Source: Chitinophaga pinensis (GTDB lineage Bacteria; Bacteroidota; Bacteroidia; Chitinophagales; CAIOSU01). From it: 64,000 nucleotides of DNA. The stretch lies in contig CAMDKI010000003.1 of the NCBI GenBank assembly GCA_945901065.1, forward strand, positions 1 to 64,000, in the 5' to 3' direction. Positions 53,927 to 61,941 of the stretch are shown one piece after another. The notes under the pieces are model-generated. The model was not told the origin of the DNA. It ran no database searches and was given only the letters and a program-made list of their open reading frames with translations. The translations under genes and the position numbers were made by a program. Numbering within the stretch: position 1 is the stretch's first letter; every line of letters begins with the position of its first letter.

Positions 53927-53965
53927 CACCCCCTCCCAACCTCCCCCTGAAAAATGGGGAGGAGC
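53927..53965. repeat. REP-like GC-rich palindromic element
   Basis: Sequence of the type CCCCTCCCAACCTCCCC...GGGGAGGAGC; hairpin CCTCCCC (53940-53946)/GGGGAGG (53956-53962) with a CTGAAAAAT loop. Very similar elements are, from memory, dispersed in many bacterial genomes between genes. It lies between the unrecognised 358-residue gene (minus) and the DUF1295 promoter. Confidence 0.55.
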
Positions 53966-54090
53966 ATACATATTTTGATTTGTTTTTCTCTTGACTTTCT
54001 ACACAAACTTGTATTTGTGTTTCAAACTTCAAGGCAAACTGAAGCAAAACAGTTTACCGATAACCGATTAACCAATAACCAGTTAACCAA

Positions 54091-55167
54091 TCACTCTGCC
54101 TCCCAAAGCGGCTTGGTTTGGCTTACGGCTTTGCGGTTACTTGCGGTAATACCTTTTACGTTCCCGTGCTCCATGTTTTCCAGTCCGTTCATTTGCACCA
54201 TGCAAAGGTTCACGCTGGTTTCCAGCTTCCATTTATTGGCTAAGTAGCCTACGCGGTCGCCGAGGTTGGAGAAGGCCAAATTCATGGCTATTTCGCCAAC
54301 GCCCGAGGCGGAGTCGTATTTAAAGTGCTCGTTAAAAAAACCCATCTCTCTTATATACCTACCGGTGCGTTGTTTCAATATGGCACTATCTTGCTTATCA
54401 ATTTTAAACTTAAAGCCTGTAATGCCCGAAAAAGCCTTTTCATAGCGCTCGTTGTCTTTCCCGGGCATGGTGGCTTTTAGCAAACCCTTATATTGTTTGC
54501 GCGCCGTATTTTCAATCATCTCCACCTTTGATTCGGTAAAATGTACCTCTTCCTTTGCACCAGCCACTACCATAAAATCGAAATGGATAAAGTATTGGCA
54601 ATCGTCTTTATGGAACTTCCAAGCACCGTTGCCATGCGTTAGGGGCTCTGGGCTTCGGGCCGGACGAACATAAACTTCAGCATCAAACTGTAGTTGGTTA
54701 TCTGATACTAGCTTGGTATTGCTTATTTCAATACCCAAACCACCAAAGTGCCAGCCCGATACATTGTTTTCGCTCTGTACCCTAAATCCATTGAGCAATA
54801 CTTTTACCCTGTTTCCGGCTGGTATATCGTTTTGCTTAGTGTAGTTTACCAAGTTGGGCACGCTCACCTCAATGGTTTCTTTGTGCTGGCCGCCCACCTC
54901 TATGGGGCAACTTATGGGCACTATAGCATGGCCCGTACCCAGAAACCCTTGTTGGGCATGTAGCTTAGTAAACGGCACAAAATACTCAGCATGTTCGGGT
55001 GGCCAGTTGCCTATTTTTAGGCTTAGCTCGTGGTCGTAGGTAAGCAGCTGCTTGCGGTCCTCGCTCCAAATAGGGAACAACCTAGAGCCCAATATTGACA
55101 ACCTATGCGGGTACTTTTGCCACTTAAAGTGCAAGCCGTTCCATATTACCGCAGGGTGCATTTTCAT
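54091..55167 (-). CDS. uncharacterised 358-residue protein
   Basis: No signal peptide, membrane segment or recognised domain. The chain is mixed alpha/beta with aromatic-rich motifs (PAVIWNGLHFKWQKYPHRLS, YFVPFTKLHAQQGFLGTG, VSGWHFGGLGIEIS, RYIREMGFFNEHFKYD). An alternative start is the ATG two codons in (55161). It stands alone on the minus strand with 150 bases of intergenic DNA upstream. Function unknown; length and codon use support a genuine gene. Confidence 0.8.
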   Translation of the reverse strand: MKMHPAVIWNGLHFKWQKYPHRLSILGSRLFPIWSEDRKQLLTYDHELSLKIGNWPPEHAEYFVPFTKLHAQQGFLGTGHAIVPISCPIEVGGQHKETIEVSVPNLVNYTKQNDIPAGNRVKVLLNGFRVQSENNVSGWHFGGLGIEISNTKLVSDNQLQFDAEVYVRPARSPEPLTHGNGAWKFHKDDCQYFIHFDFMVVAGAKEEVHFTESKVEMIENTARKQYKGLLKATMPGKDNERYEKAFSGITGFKFKIDKQDSAILKQRTGRYIREMGFFNEHFKYDSASGVGEIAMNLAFSNLGDRVGYLANKWKLETSVNLCMVQMNGLENMEHGNVKGITASNRKAVSQTKPLWEAE

Positions 55168-55317
55168 TGAGCTAAAGTGTTTCGATGTACAATCTGTATA
55201 TGCCTTCTAAGGTCAAATAGTTCCACTAAAGTATGCTTATGTGCGGAAACTGCTAATGACTTGTCAATATACAAAATTACTAAATAGCTTATAAAAACAG
55301 GAAACTGGCACAAATAG

Positions 55318-58300
55318 CTAGTATGCCCGAAGCAACGGATAGGTGGTTCGTTGGCCTTGGTTGTTCTCCATTACCAGCCAATAACTGCCCATGGCATACG
55401 GCTGCAAATTGAGTTGCAATTGGTTTTCGGTGGTGGCAATGTCGCCATCAATCAAAGTTTGACCAAGCGTATTAACCAAATGGTAACGCACAAATGCCCC
55501 TTGTCCTTGCCAAGTAACGCTTACTATTCCATTAGTTGGATTAGGGTATATATTGATGGTGGTAGCTGTAATGTTACCTACACTTTGCCATTGCCCGAAG
55601 GGGTAAATAGTGTCAAACAAACATCCGTTGGCATCCCTTATGCGCAAGCTGCATTGTCTAGCAGGGTCTCCTGCTATTTGGCCCAAATATACCCAGCACT
55701 CTAGGTGCTCAATATTGTATGGCGCTGTGCCGCCCGTTACGCTATCCCAAGCAAGGCCAATACTATCAAAGGTTTCGTAAGCACGCCAAACTTGCAGGGG
55801 TGCTGGCTCAAGTATACTATAGCTATCGGTTATGTTGCATCCGCGGGCATCGGTAACTGTGAGCAGGTAATTACCTGCCTGTAGTAGGGTAAGCGAGGTA
55901 CCAATGCCACCAGTGCTCCATTGGTATTGAAACGGCGCTAAGCCGCTGGTTGGGGCTAAAGTTATCGAACCGTTGCCATCGCCAGCACATGAAACACTCC
56001 TTACCGTGGCATCAACAACAAAAGTGGCTGGCGCGGCTAATACAAAGGTCTGCACGGATACACAGCCTGCATTGTCGGTTATAGTTACGGTATAAGTGCC
56101 TGCTAATAAGCTGCTAAGTTGTGTGCTAGTTTGGCCATTACTCCACAGGTAAGTATACGGCGCGGTGCCTCCTGTTGCAGCAATATTAATGATGGCGTTG
56201 GCATCATCGGGGCAAACTAAAGTATCAATTTGGCTAGTTACCGCTATCCCGCTAATGTTGGTTATAGAATAGTTGCCAACATCATTACAGCCATTGGCAT
56301 CTTTTACGGTTAAAGAGTAGTTACCCGCAAGCAAGCCGCTGCGCTCAGCCACCGTGTCGCCATCATTCCAAAGATATGTGTAGGGGCCAATGCCACCAGC
56401 CGCACTTATTGCTAGATAGCCCGCGCCCAAACAAGATACATCGGCTATACTATCAGTAGTTATTACCAAGTTTGAGGGTTGGGTTATGGTGTAGCTATCG
56501 GTCATTTGGCATCCGCGGGCATCGGTAACGGTGAGCAAATAACCACCCGGCTGCAACTGTGAAAGCGCGCTGCCACTACCCACGTTCCATTGGTATTGAA
56601 AAGGTGCTTGCCCACTAGTAGGGGTTAGGGTAATAGCGCCATTGGCATTGCCGAAACAAGTTACTTGGCTTAGCGTTGCGTCTACCAGCAGACTATCGGG
56701 TTGGGCTATAACAAACGTAGCACTAGCCAAACAACCAACTGCATCGGTTAAGGTAAGACCATAAATGCCTTGCGCAAGGTTTATGATTTGGGGTATTGTT
56801 GCGCCGTTGGTCCATAAATAACTATAAGGGGCAGTGCCACCGGTTGCTGTAACGGTTATACCTGCATCGGCGTCACCAGGGCAGTTTAAAGTATCTATTG
56901 TAGCCGAAAAGGCAATGCTGCTAATGTTCGATAAAGTAAAGCCCTTACTGGTTGTGCAGCCGCTAGCATCGGTAGCCACTAAGGTATAGTTTCCAGCATT
57001 CAGACCGCTGCGGATGGCGGAAGTGTTACCATCGCTCCAACGATAGGTATATGAACCGTTGCCACCTGATGCGCTTACAGCAATGTAGCCACCCAAGCAA
57101 CTGGCATCGCTTAAGCTATCGGTATTAATAACAATGCTGGTTGGCTGGGTTATGTTGGTGCTGGCCGTGGCGGTGCATCCTGCCGCATCGGTGAGGGTAA
57201 CGCTATAACTACCTGCACCAACATTGGTGAGGGTTGCTGTTGAGCCTGTTACATTCCAAACATAGCTGTAGGGTGCAGTACCTGCTGAAGGTACCGCCGT
57301 AATATTGGTTTTGCCGCCGTTGCAAAATATGGGGTTTGCGCTAAGTTGAACGGTTGGGTTCGGCGTTGACGCAATGGCAAATACCTTGCTCACCATGCAC
57401 CCAGCATTGTCAGTTACACTTACCGTAAAGGCTCCGGCAGGCATATTGGTTCGCACTGGCCCTGGTGTACCGTTGCCCCAAACGTAGGTATAGGGCGGTG
57501 TGCCGCCAGTGCCTGTTACCCGTATATAGCCGGGGTTGCAGGTTACGGGCATTAAGCTATCAACCACCACCGCCAAAGTACCAGGGCAAGCTGCGCAACT
57601 GTAAGTAGCAGCCCAACCTGTGCTGTTGGTATTGCAATCGGAAGTAAACAATAAGCTCATTACTCCGCTATTAGCGGTTACGGAGCCAGGATTTTGAGTG
57701 CCCGTATAGCGGCCCAACAAAGTACCGCCCGTGCCATTGCCATCGTATATATACAATGAGTCGTAACCAGCTTCGGTGCTGAAACTGGTAAAATTCATCG
57801 TTACCGATGCGGCCCCTGTTGGCTGAATGATGGTGAGGTATTTGGTAAGGTCGGTATAGTTACCGTTGGTGCCGCCATTGTCGGTAAAGGTGCCGCTGCA
57901 GGCCGTAATTCGAGTGGTGGCAATAGCATCGTTTATTAAGTTGTAGTATAACCGCCAGTTCCAGTTGGTGCCTGGGTCGGTGTGGGTTTGGCTGGGAAAA
58001 TGCACGTGCCCCTTAATGCGGTAGCAGCTATTCAGTACCACCTGCGCCACGCCTTTATATGTGGAGAGCGGATTGATTGCATATTTGGCGGCCAAGTACT
58101 TCACCAAGTTAGCCGAACTTTGGTACATAGCTTGTGTATACCAGCTAGGGTCATTTACGTAGCCCTCGTGCTCAAGGCCCACAGTGTAGGGGTTTTCGCT
58201 ACCTACATGCCACGCCTTGTTGGCTTCGGGTACCATTTGAGTTACCTGCCCATCGCTGCTACGCAGCACATAATGTGCACTAACATTAGCATTGCAGTTC

Positions 58301-59097
58301 CTAAACCAAGAGATAGCGCCTGCATAACTGCCCTGAATGGTGTGTATGGTTACGGCCGAAATAGCCACACCACCGCGGGTGCTGTAGTTGCAACTGGCCG
58401 CGGGATTCCAAAGGGCGTTTGGGTATTCGGCAGCCATGCGACTGTTTCCGTATTGTTGCCCTTGCCCATTGGTTATACCTTGGCTGCTCATGGTTATGTA
58501 GCTGCTGCTCAATACATCGTAATTGGCCCCAAACACTTGCCGCAAATCGATGTGATACACCGGGAAACCATAAGTTGCCGCATGGGTTGGGTTGTTTAGG
58601 AAGGAAAGCACGCTGTACAAATAGCTATTCAGGGCATAATCGGCACCAACCGAGGTATCAAGGGGCAATTCGCTGAGGGCCGTTAAAACGGATAAGTAGG
58701 TATCAGAATCTTCGTTGCTAAACAACTCAATTTCGTGATAAGCGTAGTTGTAGGCAGAAGCAAAGGCTTGAATTTGCAAGTCGGGCCTAGCAGATAGATT
58801 GTGTAATGATATACCCGAAATGCTAGAAATCCAACGCATGTTTTCCCTAAACACTCCTTTCCCGTCCTCAATAAGGCCCATTACGCCCACATACTGCGGT
58901 ATGCCACTACAGCCAGCTGCTTCGTCTGGCATAATGTTGCGCACATGGGTTTGGGTATAGCTTATAGCCTCTAACATACCTCGCGGTACGGTAGGATGGA
59001 ACTGGTAGGCTTGCTGAAAATACGAAGCATAAGGGTTTTGGCCCACAGCGGCGTAGCTTATTATTACCCATATTATCCCTATCCAAAGGCGGAGCAT
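55318..59097 (-). CDS. T9SS-secreted N-acetylmuramoyl-L-alanine amidase with SprB-type repeats
   Basis: 1259 residues. Signal peptide to ~20. Residues ~30-130 look like a lysozyme/SLT-type fold (RGMLEAISYTQTH with candidate Glu43; YVGVMGLIEDG). Residues ~245-390 are an Amidase_2 domain with metal ligands His252 (AVTIHTIQGS), His364 (GHVHF) and Asp374 (THTDPG). About 395-510 is CUB-like (GYDSLYIYDGNG). About 515-1120 are repeated SprB units (PPYTYVWGNG, APYSYLWTNG, FQYQWNVGSG). The last ~85 residues are a T9SS sorting domain (NIYPNPTNG, then GSYWLVMEN). Probably exported to the surface, cutting peptidoglycan of self or other cells. Confidence 0.9.
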   Translation of the reverse strand: MLRLWIGIIWVIISYAAVGQNPYASYFQQAYQFHPTVPRGMLEAISYTQTHVRNIMPDEAAGCSGIPQYVGVMGLIEDGKGVFRENMRWISSISGISLHNLSARPDLQIQAFASAYNYAYHEIELFSNEDSDTYLSVLTALSELPLDTSVGADYALNSYLYSVLSFLNNPTHAATYGFPVYHIDLRQVFGANYDVLSSSYITMSSQGITNGQGQQYGNSRMAAEYPNALWNPAASCNYSTRGGVAISAVTIHTIQGSYAGAISWFRNCNANVSAHYVLRSSDGQVTQMVPEANKAWHVGSENPYTVGLEHEGYVNDPSWYTQAMYQSSANLVKYLAAKYAINPLSTYKGVAQVVLNSCYRIKGHVHFPSQTHTDPGTNWNWRLYYNLINDAIATTRITACSGTFTDNGGTNGNYTDLTKYLTIIQPTGAASVTMNFTSFSTEAGYDSLYIYDGNGTGGTLLGRYTGTQNPGSVTANSGVMSLLFTSDCNTNSTGWAATYSCAACPGTLAVVVDSLMPVTCNPGYIRVTGTGGTPPYTYVWGNGTPGPVRTNMPAGAFTVSVTDNAGCMVSKVFAIASTPNPTVQLSANPIFCNGGKTNITAVPSAGTAPYSYVWNVTGSTATLTNVGAGSYSVTLTDAAGCTATASTNITQPTSIVINTDSLSDASCLGGYIAVSASGGNGSYTYRWSDGNTSAIRSGLNAGNYTLVATDASGCTTSKGFTLSNISSIAFSATIDTLNCPGDADAGITVTATGGTAPYSYLWTNGATIPQIINLAQGIYGLTLTDAVGCLASATFVIAQPDSLLVDATLSQVTCFGNANGAITLTPTSGQAPFQYQWNVGSGSALSQLQPGGYLLTVTDARGCQMTDSYTITQPSNLVITTDSIADVSCLGAGYLAISAAGGIGPYTYLWNDGDTVAERSGLLAGNYSLTVKDANGCNDVGNYSITNISGIAVTSQIDTLVCPDDANAIINIAATGGTAPYTYLWSNGQTSTQLSSLLAGTYTVTITDNAGCVSVQTFVLAAPATFVVDATVRSVSCAGDGNGSITLAPTSGLAPFQYQWSTGGIGTSLTLLQAGNYLLTVTDARGCNITDSYSILEPAPLQVWRAYETFDSIGLAWDSVTGGTAPYNIEHLECWVYLGQIAGDPARQCSLRIRDANGCLFDTIYPFGQWQSVGNITATTINIYPNPTNGIVSVTWQGQGAFVRYHLVNTLGQTLIDGDIATTENQLQLNLQPYAMGSYWLVMENNQGQRTTYPLLRAY
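55790..57570 (-). repeat. SprB-type coding repeats within the amidase gene
   Basis: About seven degenerate units of roughly 75-95 codons, each with a T/A-PY-x-Y-x-W-x-x-G core and a GxYxLxVTDxxGC turn. They are far more diverged from each other than the 204-base repeats at 15-16 kb. Confidence 0.7.
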
Positions 59098-59116
59098 CGT
59101 TATACTTTTAAGAGTC

Positions 59117-59124
59117 CAAAGTTA
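59117..59124 (-). promoter_or_regulatory. -7 box TAACTTTG for the amidase gene
   Basis: Exact TAnnTTTG match on the minus strand, 19 bases before the ATG at 59097. Confidence 0.5.
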
Positions 59125-59186
59125 ACGTAAAATAACACGGTTAAGAAGTGCAGTGTTGGATATTTAGGTTGCCGTACAAGCAGATA

Positions 59187-59233
59187 ACAAAAAGCCCACA
59201 CCTGCTACAGAAGGGCTAAGCAGCAGGTGCGGG
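59187..59233 (-). terminator. intrinsic terminator of the isocitrate dehydrogenase gene
   Basis: On the minus strand a 12-bp stem (one mismatch; plus-strand CCCACACCTGCT at 59195-59206 and AGCAGGTGCGGG at 59222-59233) is followed by CTTTTTGTT. Confidence 0.75.
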
Positions 59234-59250
59234 TACTAGGAAAAGGCGGG

Positions 59251-59312
59251 TACTGGCCACGAGACCTTCGTCCTGAGCGGACACAAAGGGCTTGGGTGCA
59301 CGAGGCCAGTAT
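59251..59312. repeat. long inverted repeat element with TACTGGCC/GGCCAGTA arms
   Basis: 8-bp perfect arms (TACTGGCC and GGCCAGTA) enclose ~45 bases that include CTTCGTCCTGAGCGGACAC, itself partly palindromic. It sits directly downstream of the isocitrate dehydrogenase stop. It resembles a dispersed intergenic element rather than a gene. Confidence 0.45.
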
Positions 59313-59317
59313 TATCA

Positions 59318-60757
59318 TTATTGGCCTTGGCCAAGCGAGTAGCCGGCTACGCCGTCAAACTCATATAGATTCTCAGTTTTAATTGTATCTATTTTCAAGG
59401 CATCGGCACTGAGCAGCACTTGTGCTATCAGGCTTTTGGTCATCTTTGAGCCAGCAACGGGCTTAAACCGGCAACGCCAGTGGTCGGTGCAAAAGGTTTC
59501 TTCAAACCCTTCAGGCCATACTTTAATGCCACGGTTGGTTATCATGGTTAAAGTAACTGCACAATCTTCTTCTATTTTTTGTATCAAACTGGCAACCTTA
59601 TCCGGGTTTTTGCTATCAAGGTCTATAAACACATCTACGCCCACCAACTCTTTTTTAGCTGGGGTTCTGCGCACATACTTTGGCAACACAAGAGCACCCC
59701 CTTGGGCATAGTTCACGGGGCTCAATATGGTAGGAGTTTGACCTAAATTTTCTATTACCGCATCGGCAAACTCTTTGGTGCCCACCTTACGTTTGCTAGT
59801 GTCTTCTTTAAAAATGTCGTAGGTGTGTGTACCCTCTTCAATGGTTTTTAGCCAAGCGTTTTGCACCTTCTCTGCTACTGCGGTTTCGCCCAAGTGGTTT
59901 AGCATTAATATGGCACCTTGCAACAATCCTGATGGGTTGGCCAAATTTTGTCCGGCTCTTCTTGGTGCCGAACCGTGGATGGCTTCAAACATGGCACACT
60001 CTTCGCCAATATTTGCTGAGCCAGCTAGCCCAACTGAACCCGTTATTTGCGCAGCTACATCAGACAGCACATCGCCATATAGGTTCGGCATCACTATTAC
60101 ATCAAATAATTCTGGCGTATCGGCCATTTTTGCCGCACCTATATCAATTATCCAATGCTCGTTTTCTATTCCAGGGTATTCGGCAGCAATCTCGTCAAAC
60201 ACTTTATGAAACAGCCCGTCGGTTTGTTTCATAATATTGTCTTTGGTAAAACAGGTCACCTTTTTGCGGCCATATTGCTTGGCATATTCAAAGGCGTAAC
60301 GCACTATTTTCTCGCATCCCGGGCGGCTTATCAGTTTTAGGCACTGCACTACCTCGTCGGTTTGCTGGTGCTCAATGCCGGCATATAGGTCCTCTTCGTT
60401 TTCCCTGATGATAACGATATCCATAATAGGATGCTTCGTTTTAATAAAAGGGTGTAAACTAGCACATGGCCTTACGTTGCTATACAGACCTAAGAATTTT
60501 CGGGTAGTAACGTTTAGGCTCTTATAGCCCCCACCTTGTGGAGTGGTAATTGGCGCCTTTAAGAATACTTTGTTGCGCCTTATTACTTCCCAGCTTTCTT
60601 TAGCAATGCCTGCGGTATTGCCTGCTAAGTATACTTTTTCGCCCACTTCAATTTCCTCAACCTCGATTTGCGCTCCTGCTGCCTTAATAATGCGTAAGGT
60701 GGCATCCATTATCTCGGGTCCTATGCCATCTCCTTTTGCTACTGTAATTCTTTTCAT
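59318..60757 (-). CDS. icd: NADP-type isocitrate dehydrogenase (long C-terminal form)
   Basis: 479 residues. The isocitrate/isopropylmalate dehydrogenase core has AKGDGIGPEIMDATL, substrate Arg/Ser region VTTRKFLGLYSNVRPC, IIRENEEDLYAGIEH, and the cofactor loop EAIHGSAPRRAGQNLANPSG. A ~130-residue C-terminal extension (DLDSKNPDKVASLIQKIEED, WRCRFKP) is like that of the Thermus/Rickettsia branch. Converts isocitrate to 2-oxoglutarate in the TCA cycle. Diverges from a LysR regulator 91 bases away. Confidence 0.93.
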   Translation of the reverse strand: MKRITVAKGDGIGPEIMDATLRIIKAAGAQIEVEEIEVGEKVYLAGNTAGIAKESWEVIRRNKVFLKAPITTPQGGGYKSLNVTTRKFLGLYSNVRPCASLHPFIKTKHPIMDIVIIRENEEDLYAGIEHQQTDEVVQCLKLISRPGCEKIVRYAFEYAKQYGRKKVTCFTKDNIMKQTDGLFHKVFDEIAAEYPGIENEHWIIDIGAAKMADTPELFDVIVMPNLYGDVLSDVAAQITGSVGLAGSANIGEECAMFEAIHGSAPRRAGQNLANPSGLLQGAILMLNHLGETAVAEKVQNAWLKTIEEGTHTYDIFKEDTSKRKVGTKEFADAVIENLGQTPTILSPVNYAQGGALVLPKYVRRTPAKKELVGVDVFIDLDSKNPDKVASLIQKIEEDCAVTLTMITNRGIKVWPEGFEETFCTDHWRCRFKPVAGSKMTKSLIAQVLLSADALKIDTIKTENLYEFDGVAGYSLGQGQ

Positions 60758-60816
60758 CCGCTCTTAGTGTTTTTAGTATGGTGCAAAGTTGATACTAAAA
60801 ATCATAACTAAACATT

Positions 60817-60824
60817 TATCTTTA
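60817..60824 (+). promoter_or_regulatory. possible -7 box TATCTTTA for the LysR gene
   Basis: One mismatch from TAnnTTTG, 24 bases before the ATG at 60849, in the short divergent region shared with the isocitrate dehydrogenase gene. The region may also hold the LysR operator. Confidence 0.3.
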
Positions 60825-60848
60825 CTATGTAAACCATAACGATAATTT

Positions 60849-61790
60849 ATGAATTATACCATTAGGCAGCTACAAATATTTATGACCATTGCCGAAAAGC
60901 AAAGCGTATCAAAGGCTGCGGAGGCTTTGCATCTTAGCCAGCCAGCAGTCTCCATTCAACTTAAAAACCTGCAAGGGCAGTTTGATGTGCCGCTAACCGA
61001 GGTGGTGGGTAGGAAGATTTTTATCACCGATTTTGGGAAAGAAATAGCTAAAGCGGCCGAGAAAATTTTGAACGAAGTGTATGCCATGGACTTTAAGACC
61101 CAAGCTCACAAGGGACTTTTAAGCGGGCGCTTGAAAATTTCGGTGGTGTCGACCGGAAAGTATGTGATGCCATACTTTTTGGCAGATTTTTTGAAATTGC
61201 ACCCAGGTATTGAGTTGCTAATGGATGTAACCAACAAAACTAAAGTTATTGAGAGCCTTTATGCCAATGACGTAGATTTTTCGTTGGTTTCGGTTTTGCC
61301 CGAAAACCTAAAGTTATCGTCGGAGCCGCTGATGCCTAATGAGCTGTTTGTAGTTGCCAATACCGAGGGGTCAAACAAGGCCAAAAATACGTTTAACCAT
61401 ATGCTCGAAAACATGCCGCTCATATATCGCGAAATGGGTTCTGGCACACGAACGGTGATGGAAAAGTTTATTGCCCAACATCAATTGCCGATAAGGAAAA
61501 AGATGGAACTAACTAGCAACGAAGCGGTGAAGCAAGCGGTATTGGCAGACTTAGGATATTCCATTATGCCATTGGTTGGTATGCAGAATGAATTGGACAA
61601 TGGCAGCTTACAGATAATTCCGGCAAAAGGGTTTCCAATATTGTCGCACTGGCAATTAGTTTGGTTGGAAGAGAAAAAGTTCTCGCCCATTGCCGAGCTT
61701 TTTCTGCAACACATCCGCCAGCAGAAACAACACATCATCGATACCAAATTTGCCTGGCTGGACGAGTATCGGAAGCCAAATCGGGCATAG
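60849..61790 (+). CDS. LysR family transcriptional regulator
   Basis: 313 residues. The N-terminal winged HTH (~1-60) has RQLQIFMTIAEKQSVSKAAE and LHLSQPAVSIQLKNLQ. The LysR substrate-binding domain (~90-300) has SGRLKISVVSTGKYVMPYFL. By the usual LysR pattern it may control the divergent isocitrate dehydrogenase gene; the effector is unknown. Similar to the CbbR/RbcR type by eye. Confidence 0.95.
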   Translation: MNYTIRQLQIFMTIAEKQSVSKAAEALHLSQPAVSIQLKNLQGQFDVPLTEVVGRKIFITDFGKEIAKAAEKILNEVYAMDFKTQAHKGLLSGRLKISVVSTGKYVMPYFLADFLKLHPGIELLMDVTNKTKVIESLYANDVDFSLVSVLPENLKLSSEPLMPNELFVVANTEGSNKAKNTFNHMLENMPLIYREMGSGTRTVMEKFIAQHQLPIRKKMELTSNEAVKQAVLADLGYSIMPLVGMQNELDNGSLQIIPAKGFPILSHWQLVWLEEKKFSPIAELFLQHIRQQKQHIIDTKFAWLDEYRKPNRA

Positions 61791-61905
61791 CGGGTTGTTT
61801 TCAAATTAAGGGTAAACCCCTTCACACAAAAACCTACTATATTTGAGCCGCAGATAATTGTGGATGACATTGATGGCGTAGATACTGTTGATATAGCCCC
61901 ATCTT

Positions 61906-61941
61906 GAAATCCAATCGTACATCGTAAATCGTACATCGTAC
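61906..61941. repeat. CATCGTA-type intergenic tandem words before hisS
   Basis: The words TCGTACATCGTAAATCG and TCGTACATCGTACATG follow each other directly up to the hisS ATG, a degenerate repeat of about 7-8 bases. Related words occur at 40884-40972 and 47985-48013. Confidence 0.5.
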
